The position numbers and the translations under genes were made by a program. Under the pieces are notes generated by a model. The model was not told where the DNA came from and made no database searches. It saw only the letters and a program-made list of their open reading frames with translations. DNA of 64,000 bases from Populus alba (lineage: Eukaryota > Streptophyta > Magnoliopsida > Malpighiales > Salicaceae): contig NC_133296.1 of the NCBI RefSeq assembly GCF_005239225.2, positions 1,674,001 through 1,738,000 of the forward strand, in the 5' to 3' direction. Positions 41,041 to 53,043 of the stretch are shown piece by piece (position 1 is the stretch's first letter; each line of letters begins with the position of its first letter).

Positions 41041-44000
41041 CTCTGCAGTTCCCTCTTTCTACAATCAAAAAACAAAGAAACAAAACCCAAAATACCAAAC
41101 TTTATTTTTTGCTTTCAAAGAAATGAGCTAAACAACCAAAACCCAGATATCAAAAACCAAACTTTTATTTGCAGAACCTGAAAAAACACAGAATTTCAAG
41201 ATGTGGGTCACGCACAATTTGGGGATCAGGTAGTCCAACTACAAAACTCGACAACGATTCTACTTTATCCTCACTAAAAAATGCAACTTCAGCGAATGAA
41301 TGTGCGTAAAAGAAATGTCTGTTTTTGAGTTTTTTGAGGAGATAAAAGAGACCCCAGATCCCTATAAAGTGAAAAGGAAATTTACAAGACTTGGAAATGA
41401 GTGAACTTGTTGTCAGAGAAAAGGAGAGATACTGTGGGAAAGGGAGAAAATGTTTAAGTGGAGCATTAGTACTTAAGTCTTATATTACTAACACTCCATT
41501 GCTTTTCTTTAATCATTCTGATTGCTACATTTGTTGGTGTTAAATAAGATTTGAGAGGCTAGTGAAGTTGCAGTAATCTGGTTGTGTTTACAGGCTGTAA
41601 CTTGGTGTGATCCTTACTTATCAAACAGTTCGAAGAAATACATGAAAAACCAAACTGGAGATAAACACTTGTTGTTCTTTGATGAGCACAATCAAAATAA
41701 CAGATAGACACTGTTGTCCATTTTTTGCTGGAGAGGCTTGATTCCAAAGGATAAAGTTAAAAAAATAAAATTAAGCAAGGGCTATATTTGGTTTAAAGGT
41801 ATTTGATAATACAGGAGGGTCTTCATGAACATTAAAGGCCATGGTCCTTGAGGCACAAGTTTAGTATTTATCGCTCGTAGGCATTAATCTCTAGCAAAAG
41901 TAACTTCCATGAGAGGGAATCGCCAGCACAACTTGGGACCATAGCTCTGCATTCTCGGATTCCATGCTACGAGGACGTTTGTCATACCCTCATGAATTGA
42001 CGGCTATCTACTAGTGCTTTTTTAAAATATCTTTTAATTCAAAATGTGTTTAAATAAGATTATGTTTTTTTATATTTTTATTTATCTATTAAAATTATTT
42101 AAATACATTAATTTAATATTTTTTAATAAAAAAAACACCTTAACAAAAAGATTGTAATACAAAAAAAAACACTCCAAGCCTACATTTGATATTTTGATGC
42201 AATCACACTATACACCATGATTTTAATTTTTTTTGCGTGTGCCACTGTAACAAAAAGGCACTAAAATATATTTAAAAGTACGATAATATTTTGTTTTAAA
42301 GTGATTTTTGGAAGTATATTTATCTTGAAAAAAATATTATTTTTTATATCAATACATCAAAAATATCCAAAAATATATAAAAATAAATCATGTTTTTCAA
42401 AATTTTGATTTTTTAAAAAATTATTTTTATATATTTTTAAATAAAAAATATTTTTCACTACAATACCAAACCATAACTAAAGAAGTGTTTGGAAACACAA
42501 TTGAGACTATATTTTTTTAAATTTTGATTTTTTTTTTTTTATATTTTATATTTTTTAATTGTTTTAATGTGTTGATTTTAAAATTAATTTTAAAAAATAA
42601 TTATATTATACCAACCAAAACATTAGATCATTGACATGCAAATAAGTCTTAACAATATTACAATCAATTTCATAACTTGGTGTTCCTCTCTGTGAGAGAT
42701 ACCCTAGCACGGAGTCAAACCCAATATTTATCGTTTCAGAAAACTACAATTAGTGCAGATTGAATCAAAGAATTTTCACTCAAATGTCGAGGAAGTCTGA
42801 TCACACATGCCTGAGGAACCATTTTCTTTGTCCCAGTCTGCTACATGATCAAACAATTGGATATTAATAAATATAATTAAATACTGAAATAGCATATAAT
42901 GAAAGGGTTTTGTTCAAATAGCACAGTTTAATGTAATCATGCTTTAAAAACTTGATATTAATAAAATATCATGTTTTTAAATCACGATATTCTAAAAAAT
43001 ATCATTTTACCTTATAATTTTAAAGAGTTAAAATATTTATAATTTTATCAAAATCTGAATAAGGTTTTTTTTATATAAAAAATATATTTAAAATTTTATT
43101 CCACTTAAAAATTTTAGTAAAAAAAACTGCAATTAATAAATTCTAACTCAACTCAGTATATTCTATATCCTCGTATTCTATCATCATAATTAACCACATG
43201 AATGCAGAAAAAACAAAAACATATATATATATATATATATGCAAAATAAATATAAAATAACTAAATAATATAATATTCAAGTAATCTAAAAATACATGAA
43301 TATAACTTATCTATTTATCTCGGCATTGTCTATCAACCTCGCTTGCCGAACAGCAATTCTATGATTCAACATCCCCTTGCGCCCACAACGTAACTCACAG
43401 CAAAGCTATCGAATACTGCCACAACATGCTCCACAGCAGAGTTACCCGACAGTGCAGCAAAGCTATCCAGTACTGTCATTAATTATCCCAATTGCTCCCA
43501 CAGCTGTTAGCAGCTAAGATTGAACTCCTGAGTGGTGGCGCGTGATAAAAAATTTGAGATTTATATAACAGGTTTTGAGTTGGAGTTAGAATGTATATTT
43601 CTTATAAAAATTTAAAATAATTAGAGTTTTATTTGCTTATCTGAACCTATAAAATATATTTTTTAAAAAATAAGATTTTCTTCTAATCCAAAAATAAAAA
43701 AACACTAAAATTGTAGTGTATGATTCGGGTTCACAACTGCATTTATTTAGTTAATATTATACTTTAAAAACATGTTATTTAATGAATATTACATTTTAGA
43801 AGTACGATAATATAAAACGATGTATCTTTTCTAAACTATATTAATTCCTCAAACTTTTCAACTTTGCTGTGATAATTTAACAAAAACAAAACCCCAAGAA
43901 ATTCATCGTTTCAGGAGAGGGTCCCCATTCTTGCATTTCCTCCACAGATATTCAAGAAACTAAAAGGAGGAAGTATTCTTTTTGTCATGAAGGGTTTTTT

Positions 44001-44395
44001 TTTTTTTTTTTCCATGCCAGTAACTTGTAAAACAAAATTAAGTTCAATTTTTGTAATAGATTCACCACTTGATATCAAAAAAGGGCCACAAAAAAAGCGT
44101 GAACCAAAGAAGTTTGAGTCTCACTTCTACCATGTCACGCAAAAATAAGAACTCGCGCACCAAGCCTCACTGTAATAACTAAAAAGGAAAGCTAGAAGTT
44201 CTTTTCTTAATCAGGAAAACAGACATTTGAGGTTCAAGGACTGCAAGACTAATTTTGAAGGATTTCTCTCATGAATTTACCACAGGCTGATAGCAGATCC
44301 TAGTAAAGAAAACCACATGAGGTTGCATGCATTTTTCTAAAATTATTTGCGTATAAATATTATACAAAAAAATAAATTAATCAAAATATACCTCT
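41041..44395. other. Gene-poor AT-rich region
   Basis: Promoter side of the DUF1068 gene, then AT-rich repeats at 42000-42620 related to the dispersed MITE-like family, an (AT)n tract at 43220-43240 and a GC-richer low-copy patch at 43320-43560 with no long frame. No gene supported. Confidence 0.5.
42240..42620. repeat. Two adjacent AT-rich MITE-like repeats
   Basis: The first (42240-42478) ends 'caataccaaaccataact'. The second begins 'gtgtttggaaacacaattg' at about 42486. The two share the 'ttttgattttttaaaaaatta' type core with copies elsewhere in the window. Confidence 0.5.
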
Positions 44396-44400
44396 TGTAT

Positions 44401-44401
<1 letters not shown>

Positions 44402-44431
<30 letters not shown>

Positions 44432-44462
44432 AGTAGTAGTAGTAGTACTACTACTACTACTT
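44402..44462. repeat. Trinucleotide microsatellite with a 30-bp perfect palindrome
   Basis: (ATG)n runs into (TAG)5 and then (TAC)5. The junction makes a perfect palindrome at 44432-44461 centred on GTAC. Confidence 0.9.
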
Positions 44463-47340
44463 ATTGATAATAGTAATAAAGGTGATATATCTATAATGAT
44501 AATGATAATAATAACTATAATAGTGATGATTTATCATTCAATGTTAGATTTGCTAGGAATTGAGTTTCATTATTTTTTTCATGTATGGTATTTTTGATCT
44601 AATAAACAAGATCAAGGTTGTCAAAATACTTTTTTGACACGACATGAAAAATACAATATAAACTCGGATCGTAAAATCATAAGTAATTTTTTTAAACTAA
44701 TTATATATTGATAATTCTAGCCAAGAAATTAAATTACATTAAAATATAATAAAATAAGTCAACAATGTTATGATCAATGAGTGATCTAAATAAAACGAGA
44801 GAGATAAATAGTATGAATAAATAAATTAATGACATGAAGAATAAAAAATTTTAAAATAAAATTTTTCAATACAGAGGAATCACTGAAATGTAGAAAGGAC
44901 ACATAAACTTAGTTAAAAATTCAATAAATAAATAAATAAAATAAGAAAAAAAAGTCTTCATGTTAAAATTTCTCCATATAGCTTGAATCTTCAATTTTTG
45001 TATATTCTTGACAAATTTGAGTCCTGATTTCAAACATGTCGTTCTTTTTTGTTTGAATGAATTATTAGGCTTACATTATATGGTTGAAAAATTTCAGATG
45101 TCTAGTTTTTATCCCAACTTTAATTGAAGAAAAATTTCACCGATAGCTCATCCCAAACAGTACACGAAGGTTTTATTTGACATATTTGACAATATTAGTT
45201 TACTAACTTTGACTCTCTAAAATATTATGTTCCCTTGCTCCATTTGACTTGAAAATTTCAATCTTACAAAACTAGTTAGCAAACATTTTTAAAATTGAAT
45301 TTGGACCTGACTTGGTTCATATCACAAATTTAGTAAATTCGTAAAATTGGACTGAGTTTACTAATTTTAAACGATTTTACTAGTTTCGAGTTTTAAGTCT
45401 AATTTAGTATGTCAGATACATGTTGACTTGTAAAATCATAAGATTTTAAGAGTTAACTCACGATTTTTTCAATTTAATCTTTCAACACTGGGTTGATTGA
45501 AAATTAAGTTTTATAATTTGTTTCAATTTGCTTTATACTAAATTATCTTGATTACATGATATAGATTGCGAGTTTAACATATTTACTCGAGTAATTTTTC
45601 AAGTTATTTTTTTAATTTAATCATATAACATTAAATTTATTAAAAATTAAATTTTATAATTCATTTTATAGTAGATTATTATACTATCACGATACAAATT
45701 AATTCAACCTGCAATCTTGTCCGTTTCTACTGCGTGAAAGAGATTCCTCGCCTGTACCCTCTCGCTTTATAATTAAGGTCTATTGAAGATCAAACTCCAA
45801 TTTAAAAGGCAAGTGATGGCAACTTGGTGAATAAATTTTTTTTTTCAGAAAGCTCTATCATAAAAGTTTTATATGACCATTAATTTTAAAATATTTAATA
45901 TTAATTAAAATACATGTAAATTACCCCGAATATTCATAGTAATGACACAGCCAGATATAAAATATCGCAGGCAATTAAGCAATAAGCCGTTGTTAAATCA
46001 GTTTTATGAAGTCTAATGTGAATGAAGCACGTGGACACATTCTGACCAGTTAGAGAAAATGTGATTTTTTCAATAAAGAAACAAAACAACAAAAAAAAAA
46101 AAATGTAAAACCTCGAATTCCTGTTTTCTTCTGATGTCATAAATGTTGCTCACAGCTGGATTCCAAGTATCTGTTGGCTGATGTGATTGTTTAATAAACA
46201 AAGTCAATCTCTGTTACCAACCAGCAGTTCCGATGTTCGTTCAAGTTGGTGTCCGAGACAATTATATAATTTATTTTTTTATTTAAAAATATAAAAAAAA
46301 ATTAAAAAATGTATTTCTAGTATTAACGTAATATTATCTTGCTTTTATATTGTTGTTGCCATGGTAATCAATGTGCAGGAGGTTGGCAGCCCAGCAGGGG
46401 TGTAAATTAAATAAAAGTAATCCTTACGTCTCCAACTCCAGACGTTATGCCAATAAACAACGTGGATTAATTGCAGCAACAACGACGACAACATGTATAT
46501 GTGATGAATTAATAATTACTTGACTTCATCATTTAAGCCTTTTAATGCAAAATTAAACTTACATTTAATAATGTTTAGTATATGTGATGAATTAATAATT
46601 ACTTGACTTCATCATTTAAGCCTTTTAATGCAAAATTAAACTGCCATTTAATAATGTTTAGTTAGTGAAACGAACCTTCCCGTGTTGGCTAGGGCCACAT
46701 ATCCATTATTAGTCAATTAGTAGTATATATTTCTAGTATGTTGTTTGATAATTGTTTTTTTTTTAAATATTTAAATTATATTAAATTATTTGATATTGTT
46801 ATTAAATTTGAGTCAATGGATTAACCTTGAAATTTTCAAACCCTAATTATTATTTAGCTTGATTTTAAAACTAAAATGTATAGGAGTTGCCTTGATTTAT
46901 CCTAATCGATTTGAGGATTCAAAATCAACTAAAATAATTAATAAAAAATATAGTTTGGATTTTAAAAAAATCAAGATATATCTTTTTTAATATTGGGATG
47001 CTAACATATTTGATTGGCCTAAGTTTCATGACAAATCAAAATAATTTATGAAGATAAATTCATAATCAAGCAAAGAAAATAATGAAGAATAATTTTTTTT
47101 AAAAAAAAAACTCACCTCCTTTACTCATTCCATATAATTGTCTTGCACGGTTTGTATTTATGATGAACTCAAATCATAAAGTTTAACTTCAACTCTTTTA
47201 AAATTTGATAGATTTAGATTTCGTTCAGGCTTTTATTTTTTTATATATATAAACATAGTTTATTCATGGATTTTTAAATACAGTACATTTATATTTTTTA
47301 ATCCATATGTTGCCGCTACCTTATATATTAACAATTCTCT
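44463..47340. other. AT-rich intergenic DNA
   Basis: No open frame of note. Contains an 83-bp tandem duplication (46495-46660) and scattered AT-rich low-complexity DNA. Confidence 0.5.
46495..46660. repeat. 83-bp perfect-phase tandem duplication
   Basis: Copies 46495-46577 and 46578-46660 differ by about two bases ('aaacttacat' against 'aaactgccat'). The near identity indicates a recent duplication. Confidence 0.92.
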
Positions 47341-47499
47341 TAAAAGCATGAGAAAATATTCTAGCTTTCCCCATGTTTTTTAGACTTCCCGGGTCCTTTT
47401 ATTTTCATTATACTAATATATTTTTTCTTTTTTTACATATTTTTTTTATTTTCTCATGTTTGACTTCATTTTTAAAAAAAAATTGTATATTTTTTTCAA

Positions 47500-47683
47500 A
47501 ATTATTTTTACTAATTTTTTTCTAATATTGAACTAGTTGAGAATTTAGCTCTGCCATTTAAAAAAATATTGTGGATTATTATAATGTTTCCCTGTATGTT
47601 TTTTTTTTTATGATTTTTTTCTCCAAAATGATCATTTTTTATTTTTTTTTATATTGAGTTGATCGAGAATTTAGCTTTGTACT

Positions 47684-47756
<73 letters not shown>

Positions 47757-48370
47757 TGTAGATTACTACAGTATTTCCTCCCACATGATTTTTGTTTTGA
47801 TACAATATTTCTCCACATGTTTTTTTTTAAATTATCTTTGTTAAATTGATTTTTTTTTAATATTTAGCTAGTTGAGAATTTAGCTTTAACTTTCTCCACA
47901 TGTTTGTTCCTTTATTTTTTTTTCTTATTTTTATATTTGCTTTAAAACACCGTTAATTGTTAAAGTATTTCCCCACATGATTTTTTTTTGTTATATTTTT
48001 TTTTTCAAAATTATCTTTATCAATTTTATTGTTTTTAATATTAAGTTAGTTGAAAATTACAACTGTAGATTTTCTCACACTATAGATTGCTACAGTGTTT
48101 TCCTGCATAGTTTTTTTTCCTTTTGTTTTTTTATGATTTTTTTAAAAATTATCTTTATTGATTTTATTTTTTTTAATATTGAGGTGGTTAAGAATTACAA
48201 TTGTATATTTCCTCACAAAACACTATAAATTACTGTAGTGTTCCCTACATGATTTTCATTTCTTTTCTTTTTTTATGATTTTTTTTTAAAAATTATTTTT
48301 GTCTATTTTATTTTTTTAATATTAAGCTGGTTGAGAATTTAGTTTTATAATTTAATTTTTCTTGAAAATA
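47500..48370. repeat. Degenerate tandem array, unit about 130 bp
   Basis: Six anchors of the form 'attgagttggttgagaattt' lie near 47528, 47655, 47870, 48045, 48178 and 48320. Each is preceded by a T-rich tract ('aaattatctttattgatttt') and followed by 'tactacagtgttt(c)cc.acatg'. An (AT)n run of about 60 bases (47690-47750) interrupts the second interval. No coding potential. Confidence 0.75.
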
Positions 48371-49121
48371 TTATGAATTACAATAGTTTTTTTTCATATA
48401 ATTTTTTATAAGTTTTTTACAAATCCATAATAATACACATGCATGACATAAGTCCTCGGCAAGCGCATGGTCACAGCAACTAGTATGTCCGTATCCATGT
48501 ATTGTGCTACCTTCCTTGAAGTGTTGATTACTTTTGGGAGTTTTACTTTAAAGATAAGAACATTTAGATATCTCAACTTCTTGATTTTTTTATATAAAGT
48601 GCATTTCAATTTCAATTTTTATTTATTGATTTACTTACAATAGCACTACGTACAATCAAATACTTCAATAAATATTTAGATGTATAAGCTAAAGTATACA
48701 CATTGGAATTATAAGAGAAAAGGACGATAATTGTTACGAGCAATCAAGGAAGGAATACATGCAATCATTCAAACACAATCGATGGAGTTGAAACACAAGG
48801 AAGCAAGGCTCCATGAAGAAAGGAGATAGTGATACAAAGAGACGATCGACGTGGCAATCATAAAAGGAAATAAGAGTAGGTAGCTAGTCGTCATCACAGC
48901 AGTCTCTTCTAGAGAGGCAATCCTGCTGGGTTTCAGATCACATGAAAACACCGTACATAACACTGCTATTGATAACCCGCCACGCTTCTGTCCTGGTGGT
49001 TTGTGGATTATTGCAACCAGATTAGAAAGGATGGTAGGGTACTGGATGTCACTGGAGGAGCTTCAAATCAAGTAAAGAAATTATGTTAACAAATAGATCG
49101 ATCTGGCATCTCCCACACCAC
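48371..49121. other. 3' flank of the P450 gene
   Basis: AT-rich, with a moderately unique segment at 48750-49120 that may be the P450 3' UTR or a degraded sequence. No gene recognised. Confidence 0.4.
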
Positions 49122-50762
49122 TTATGGTTGGAAGCTATCGAGTGCTGGACGTGGTTCCGGCGCGCACACAAGGTCATGGAACCTTGGAGCTGTTAAGCCA
49201 GGCCTCTCGGTCATATCAACAAGAGCATTGCCCTTGACTTTCACTCCATCTAGGTCAGCCACTTTCCAGTCGAAACATTGGATCATGGCAGCCAAAGTTA
49301 CAGGTAGTTCCAGCAAAGCCAAAGCAATGCCAGGACAGCTTCTTCTGCCAGTACCAAAAGGCAACAGCTCATAATGTTGCCCTTTAATGTCCATCGAGGC
49401 GGTGGATTGAACCGTGTCCCCTTCAGATTTTAGAAACCGTTCAGGTTCAAATTCTAATGGGTTTTTCCAGTACCTTGAGTCTCTTCCAATAGACCAGATG
49501 TTCACAAACAACAATGTGTTTTTGGGGATTGTGTATCCATTGATCTTGCTTTCCTGAATTGATTTTCTTGCAATCATTGGAATTGGTGGGTGAAGCCTAA
49601 ACGTTTCCTTGATGATGGCCTGGATATAAGGAAGATTTGGAGAGTCTGATTCTTCTACTAGCCTCTTGTTTCCGACGACTGTATCAACCTCCTGCCGTGC
49701 CTTCTCGAGTACCTTTGGATTGTTTATGAGCTCTGCCAGTGCCCATTCGGTTGCAGCTGCCGTTGTGTCCGTCGCAGCTGTTATGAAATCCTTTTGAAAA
49801 ATGCAACATAAATCAGAAGCAAAACAAAACAAGTAGTAATAATAATAATAATTCAAGTTGCTGTTTTATAGGGTTTTCCTTACCAAAACCAAGGCTTTAA
49901 TGTGCTCTCTAGTTAGCTCTACCTCGGAGCTTTTATCTTCCAATGCATCAAGCATCATGTCCAAAAGATCTTTAACCTTGTATTTTCCACCACTTTTCTT
50001 TCTTTCTATCTCGCGGTTTGTGATAATATTCTCCAACAATGCATCATACCTTCTATGCACATCCTCAAATTTCTTTCTATACCCCTGAAAGTCCAAGTTC
50101 CTGCAAAACCAAATGAAATCGGAGACATTAAACTCTCCAAAGATCTGTGTCACCTCACGCACCAAAGTTCTAACACCTTCAGCCTCGTTATCAGTCCCTG
50201 AACACCTGAGACTCAATATAATTTGTGAGATTATGTTGCTTGATAGATTTAGCAACTCTTTAGTGACATTAACACTCTCACAAACTTTAGACTTGTCGTG
50301 TAGAACCCCAATGAATTGGCGCAGTTCCTTTCTTCGTACAGGGAGAAATTGGTTAAGTGCCCGGTTACCCAAGAACTCGAACGTGCTCAACTTTTTGATG
50401 AATCTCCAATAAGGTCCATAGGGTGCAAAGGCAAAAGAAGAGCTATAGGTAAGGTGATCAATGGCTAAAGAATGCTTGCGGGAAGAGAAGGTGAGGTCGT
50501 TTGTCTTGAGGAGTTCTCTAGCGAGTTCTGGTGTCGAAGCCACCACGCAAGGGACAGAACCAAGGCGGAGATAGATTAAGGGACCATAACAAGAGCAAAA
50601 ATCACGAAATGAACGGTGAATTAGGGGTTGAAGAAGATGGAGATGACCAATGATTGGTAAAGGCATGGGACCAGGAGGAAGGGAGCCATGCCCTTTATTG
50701 GTTAAGATGAAGACTGTAACCAGAAGAATGGCAAAACCAGCTATTACAAGCTCAAACATCAT
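49122..50762 (-). CDS. Cytochrome P450, CYP93B-like (flavone synthase II candidate)
   Basis: Two exons (50762-49884 and 49790-49122) encode 515 residues. An N-terminal membrane anchor is followed by the Pro hinge [15 protein letters not shown]. Exon 1 matches flavone synthase II / CYP93B proteins closely: [69 protein letters not shown]. Exon 2 has the oxygen-binding I-helix AATDTT, the ExxR KETFR, FEPERF and the haem loop [10 protein letters not shown] with its Cys. All catalytic motifs are intact. CYP93B enzymes convert flavanones to flavones (or 2-hydroxyflavanones) on the ER with NADPH and a P450 reductase. The single phase-0 intron is at the usual position for A-type P450s. Exact product specificity cannot be told from motifs. 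Confidence 0.93.
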
Positions 50763-50873
50763 GTTGCATAAGCAGAACGGTAGTTAAAACAAGTACACCA
50801 AAACACAGAATTTTTTTTTCTCTGGTACCAAGGAGTCCTGTGTTTCCTTGTTGCCATAGCCATGCGACGTATG

Positions 50874-50881
50874 TATATATA
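50874..50881 (-). promoter_or_regulatory. TATA box of the P450 gene
   Basis: TATATATA on the minus strand about 112 bp upstream of the P450 ATG, with a short leader of about 80 bp expected. Confidence 0.5.
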
Positions 50882-51021
50882 CACGCACAGGTGAGCGATC
50901 GAGTGTTTGGAAGTTTAGGTTTTTTTTTTTTTTTTTTTTTTCCCCCGCTTTTAAAAAGTATATTGTATTTAAAATAATACTTTTTAGTATTTTTTATAAC
51001 TTTAATATGTGAATATTAAAA

Positions 51022-51232
51022 ATACATAAATTTAACATATTTTTAAGTAAAAATAATTTTTAAAAATACAATGCATAATTACAATACACGCAACATGAAT
51101 TGAAGTACACGATGCCGACGAATTTCTTTTTTGCCCCCCTCGTTTTCTTCGATGGCCTCTAGAAAAACAAGCTGTTCGTGTCTCCTTGGAGCTCCACCTT
51201 CTACATGTCATCTTAATACTCGTAATTAATAT
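51022..51232. repeat. Duplicated segment, copy 1 (P450 upstream region)
   Basis: About 210 bp, nearly the same as 52634-52845 in the same orientation. Shared words include 'acataaatttaacatatttt', 'acaatgcataattacaatac' and 'ttggagctccaccttctaca'. It lies 260-470 bp upstream of the P450 ATG. Confidence 0.85.
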
Positions 51233-51540
51233 ATTCCTAAACAACTTAAGATTAATGTAACGGGATACTAAAAACTTAAGAATAATTTTGTTTTACAATT
51301 TGTAACTGGGTGTATGATGTGTCTATGATGATATGGGGAACCTAACAATCTCTTGTTTGAGAAATAATAATCTATTACATGGTGAAAATTCATCCAGGGT
51401 TTCCTCGCCATGCCTTTTTGTGCATCAATATCTTTTGCTGCCTCTCTGTCATAGAAACTTGTATGATTGCTTGATTGCCATGGGTATTCGAACCTGTGTA
51501 ATTGTAATTGAAGTTCACGCTTTCAGCATCGAAGTGATTG

Positions 51541-51665
51541 ATTTTTATTTTATTTTTGATTTACATGGGTATCCGGGTCAGCTTGTGCGCACCACGACTA
51601 ATCTCACGGCTCACTGAATATCCTGCAAATCCAATGAGCATATAAGACACCGCGAGGGTGACAGA
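51541..51665 (-). mobile_element. tRNA-derived SINE, 5'-truncated
   Basis: On the minus strand: 'tcaccctcgcggtgtcttat', then 'tgcaggatattcagtgagcc', 'gtgagattagtcgtggtgcg', 'cacaagctgacccggatacc' and an A-rich tail at the 51541 side. It matches the fuller copy at 57150-57345 but lacks the pol III B box, so it is truncated at its 5' end. Confidence 0.6.
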
Positions 51666-51880
51666 CCTCTAGCATAATAAATTAATTAAAATTTAATTTC
51701 ATTTAATGTCTTTTCGATGACGGCATCTGAAATCTTCACACCTGTACCAGACCTTCCAAAATTCTTTCGACTCGAATCAATTTATGAAACCCACGACACA
51801 TGTATGAGATACTAATAAAATTATGAAACCCATGGTGAAACAAAATAGAAAGCCAGTTACAAGGAATAAAAAATTAAAGA

Positions 51881-51883
<3 letters not shown>

Positions 51884-51916
<33 letters not shown>
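51884..51916. repeat. Poly-A run of 33
   Basis: Uninterrupted A tract. No recognisable retroposed gene upstream. Confidence 0.85.
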
Positions 51917-51918
<2 letters not shown>

Positions 51919-52633
51919 TGAATAAGCCTATAACAACACAATACTTTGTGATGAGACAAATTTTTCGACCTATAATAAATAAGGTTAAGGTAACGCTAAG
52001 ATTTCTAAATAAATTAAAAAAAATAAAGACTCAGTCATTGAATTGATTAAATTTAATAAGTTTGGTTTCTCTCTCTCTCTCTATATATATATATATAACA
52101 ACCCCAATCTAATAATATAAAAACCAAGCAAATTTGTGAAAACCACATGAGAGGTATTTCCTAAGAAGCTCAAAAGACTATGAAATATCATTTTGCTTAT
52201 TATATCTTTACTGAGCAACTACCTTATGCTATTTAAAGTTTTATGAATAAAATATTAGTTATGTTCATTTCCAAAAGTGTACAAGAAGCTCTGAATTATC
52301 CTAAATAGACAAAATTCATGACTAAGGAGATGTGAAAACTTTAAAAGAATCAAACAAGGGATATTGTGACCTCGCCATAAGGAAAAAAAACCTTTTGCCA
52401 AAATCCATAACCAAGGAGGATATTAAATATTTGTGGGTTGATTGATTAATTTATAACACACTTGATTAGATATTGCTTACAACACACTTGAGAAACTTTC
52501 TAATCAAATTTATGCTTAATTCAAGTGAAGTTCATACAAATGTTGTTGTTAGAATTTTGTGGTATTTAAAGTTGCATAACCATGTAGTTGTTATTGAATA
52601 TTGTGTTTCATATTAGAGTGCAATAGAAGAAAG

Positions 52634-52845
52634 ATACATAAATTTAACATATTTTTAAGTAAACATATTTTTTAAAAAATACAATGCATAATTACAATAC
52701 ACGCCATAAGTTGAAGTACACGATGCCAACAATTTTTTTTTTTTTTTTTCCCCTTGTTTTCTTCGATGGCCTATAGAAAATCAAGCTGTTCATGTCTACT
52801 TGGAGCTCCACCTTCTACATGTCATCTTCATACGAGTAATTAATG
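52634..52845. repeat. Duplicated segment, copy 2
   Basis: Second copy of the 51022-51232 segment, 1.6 kb away and in direct orientation. Small differences and an expanded T tract (about 52732-52750) separate the copies. Confidence 0.85.
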
Positions 52846-52980
52846 GACATAAACTTCTTTTAAAATAATAATCGATTATTATTATTATTATTGAAAGAAG
52901 CTAGAGTCAAAATTGGAGGCTATCTAGCAAAAACAAATACTACAAAGTACAATAAATAAAAGGAGGAGGTAGGGATTGCA

Positions 52981-52981
52981 A

Positions 52982-53042
<61 letters not shown>
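52981..53042. repeat. (AT)n microsatellite, about 30 units
   Basis: Long uninterrupted TA/AT repeat. Confidence 0.9.

Positions 53043-53043
<1 letters not shown>

Noticed and set aside
44400..44597. Frame starting with a run of Met
   Set aside because: Translation of an ATG microsatellite, no protein character.
51777..51959. Poly-A tract at 51884 as the tail of a retroposed gene
   Set aside because: No coding or SINE/LINE sequence precedes it on either strand.
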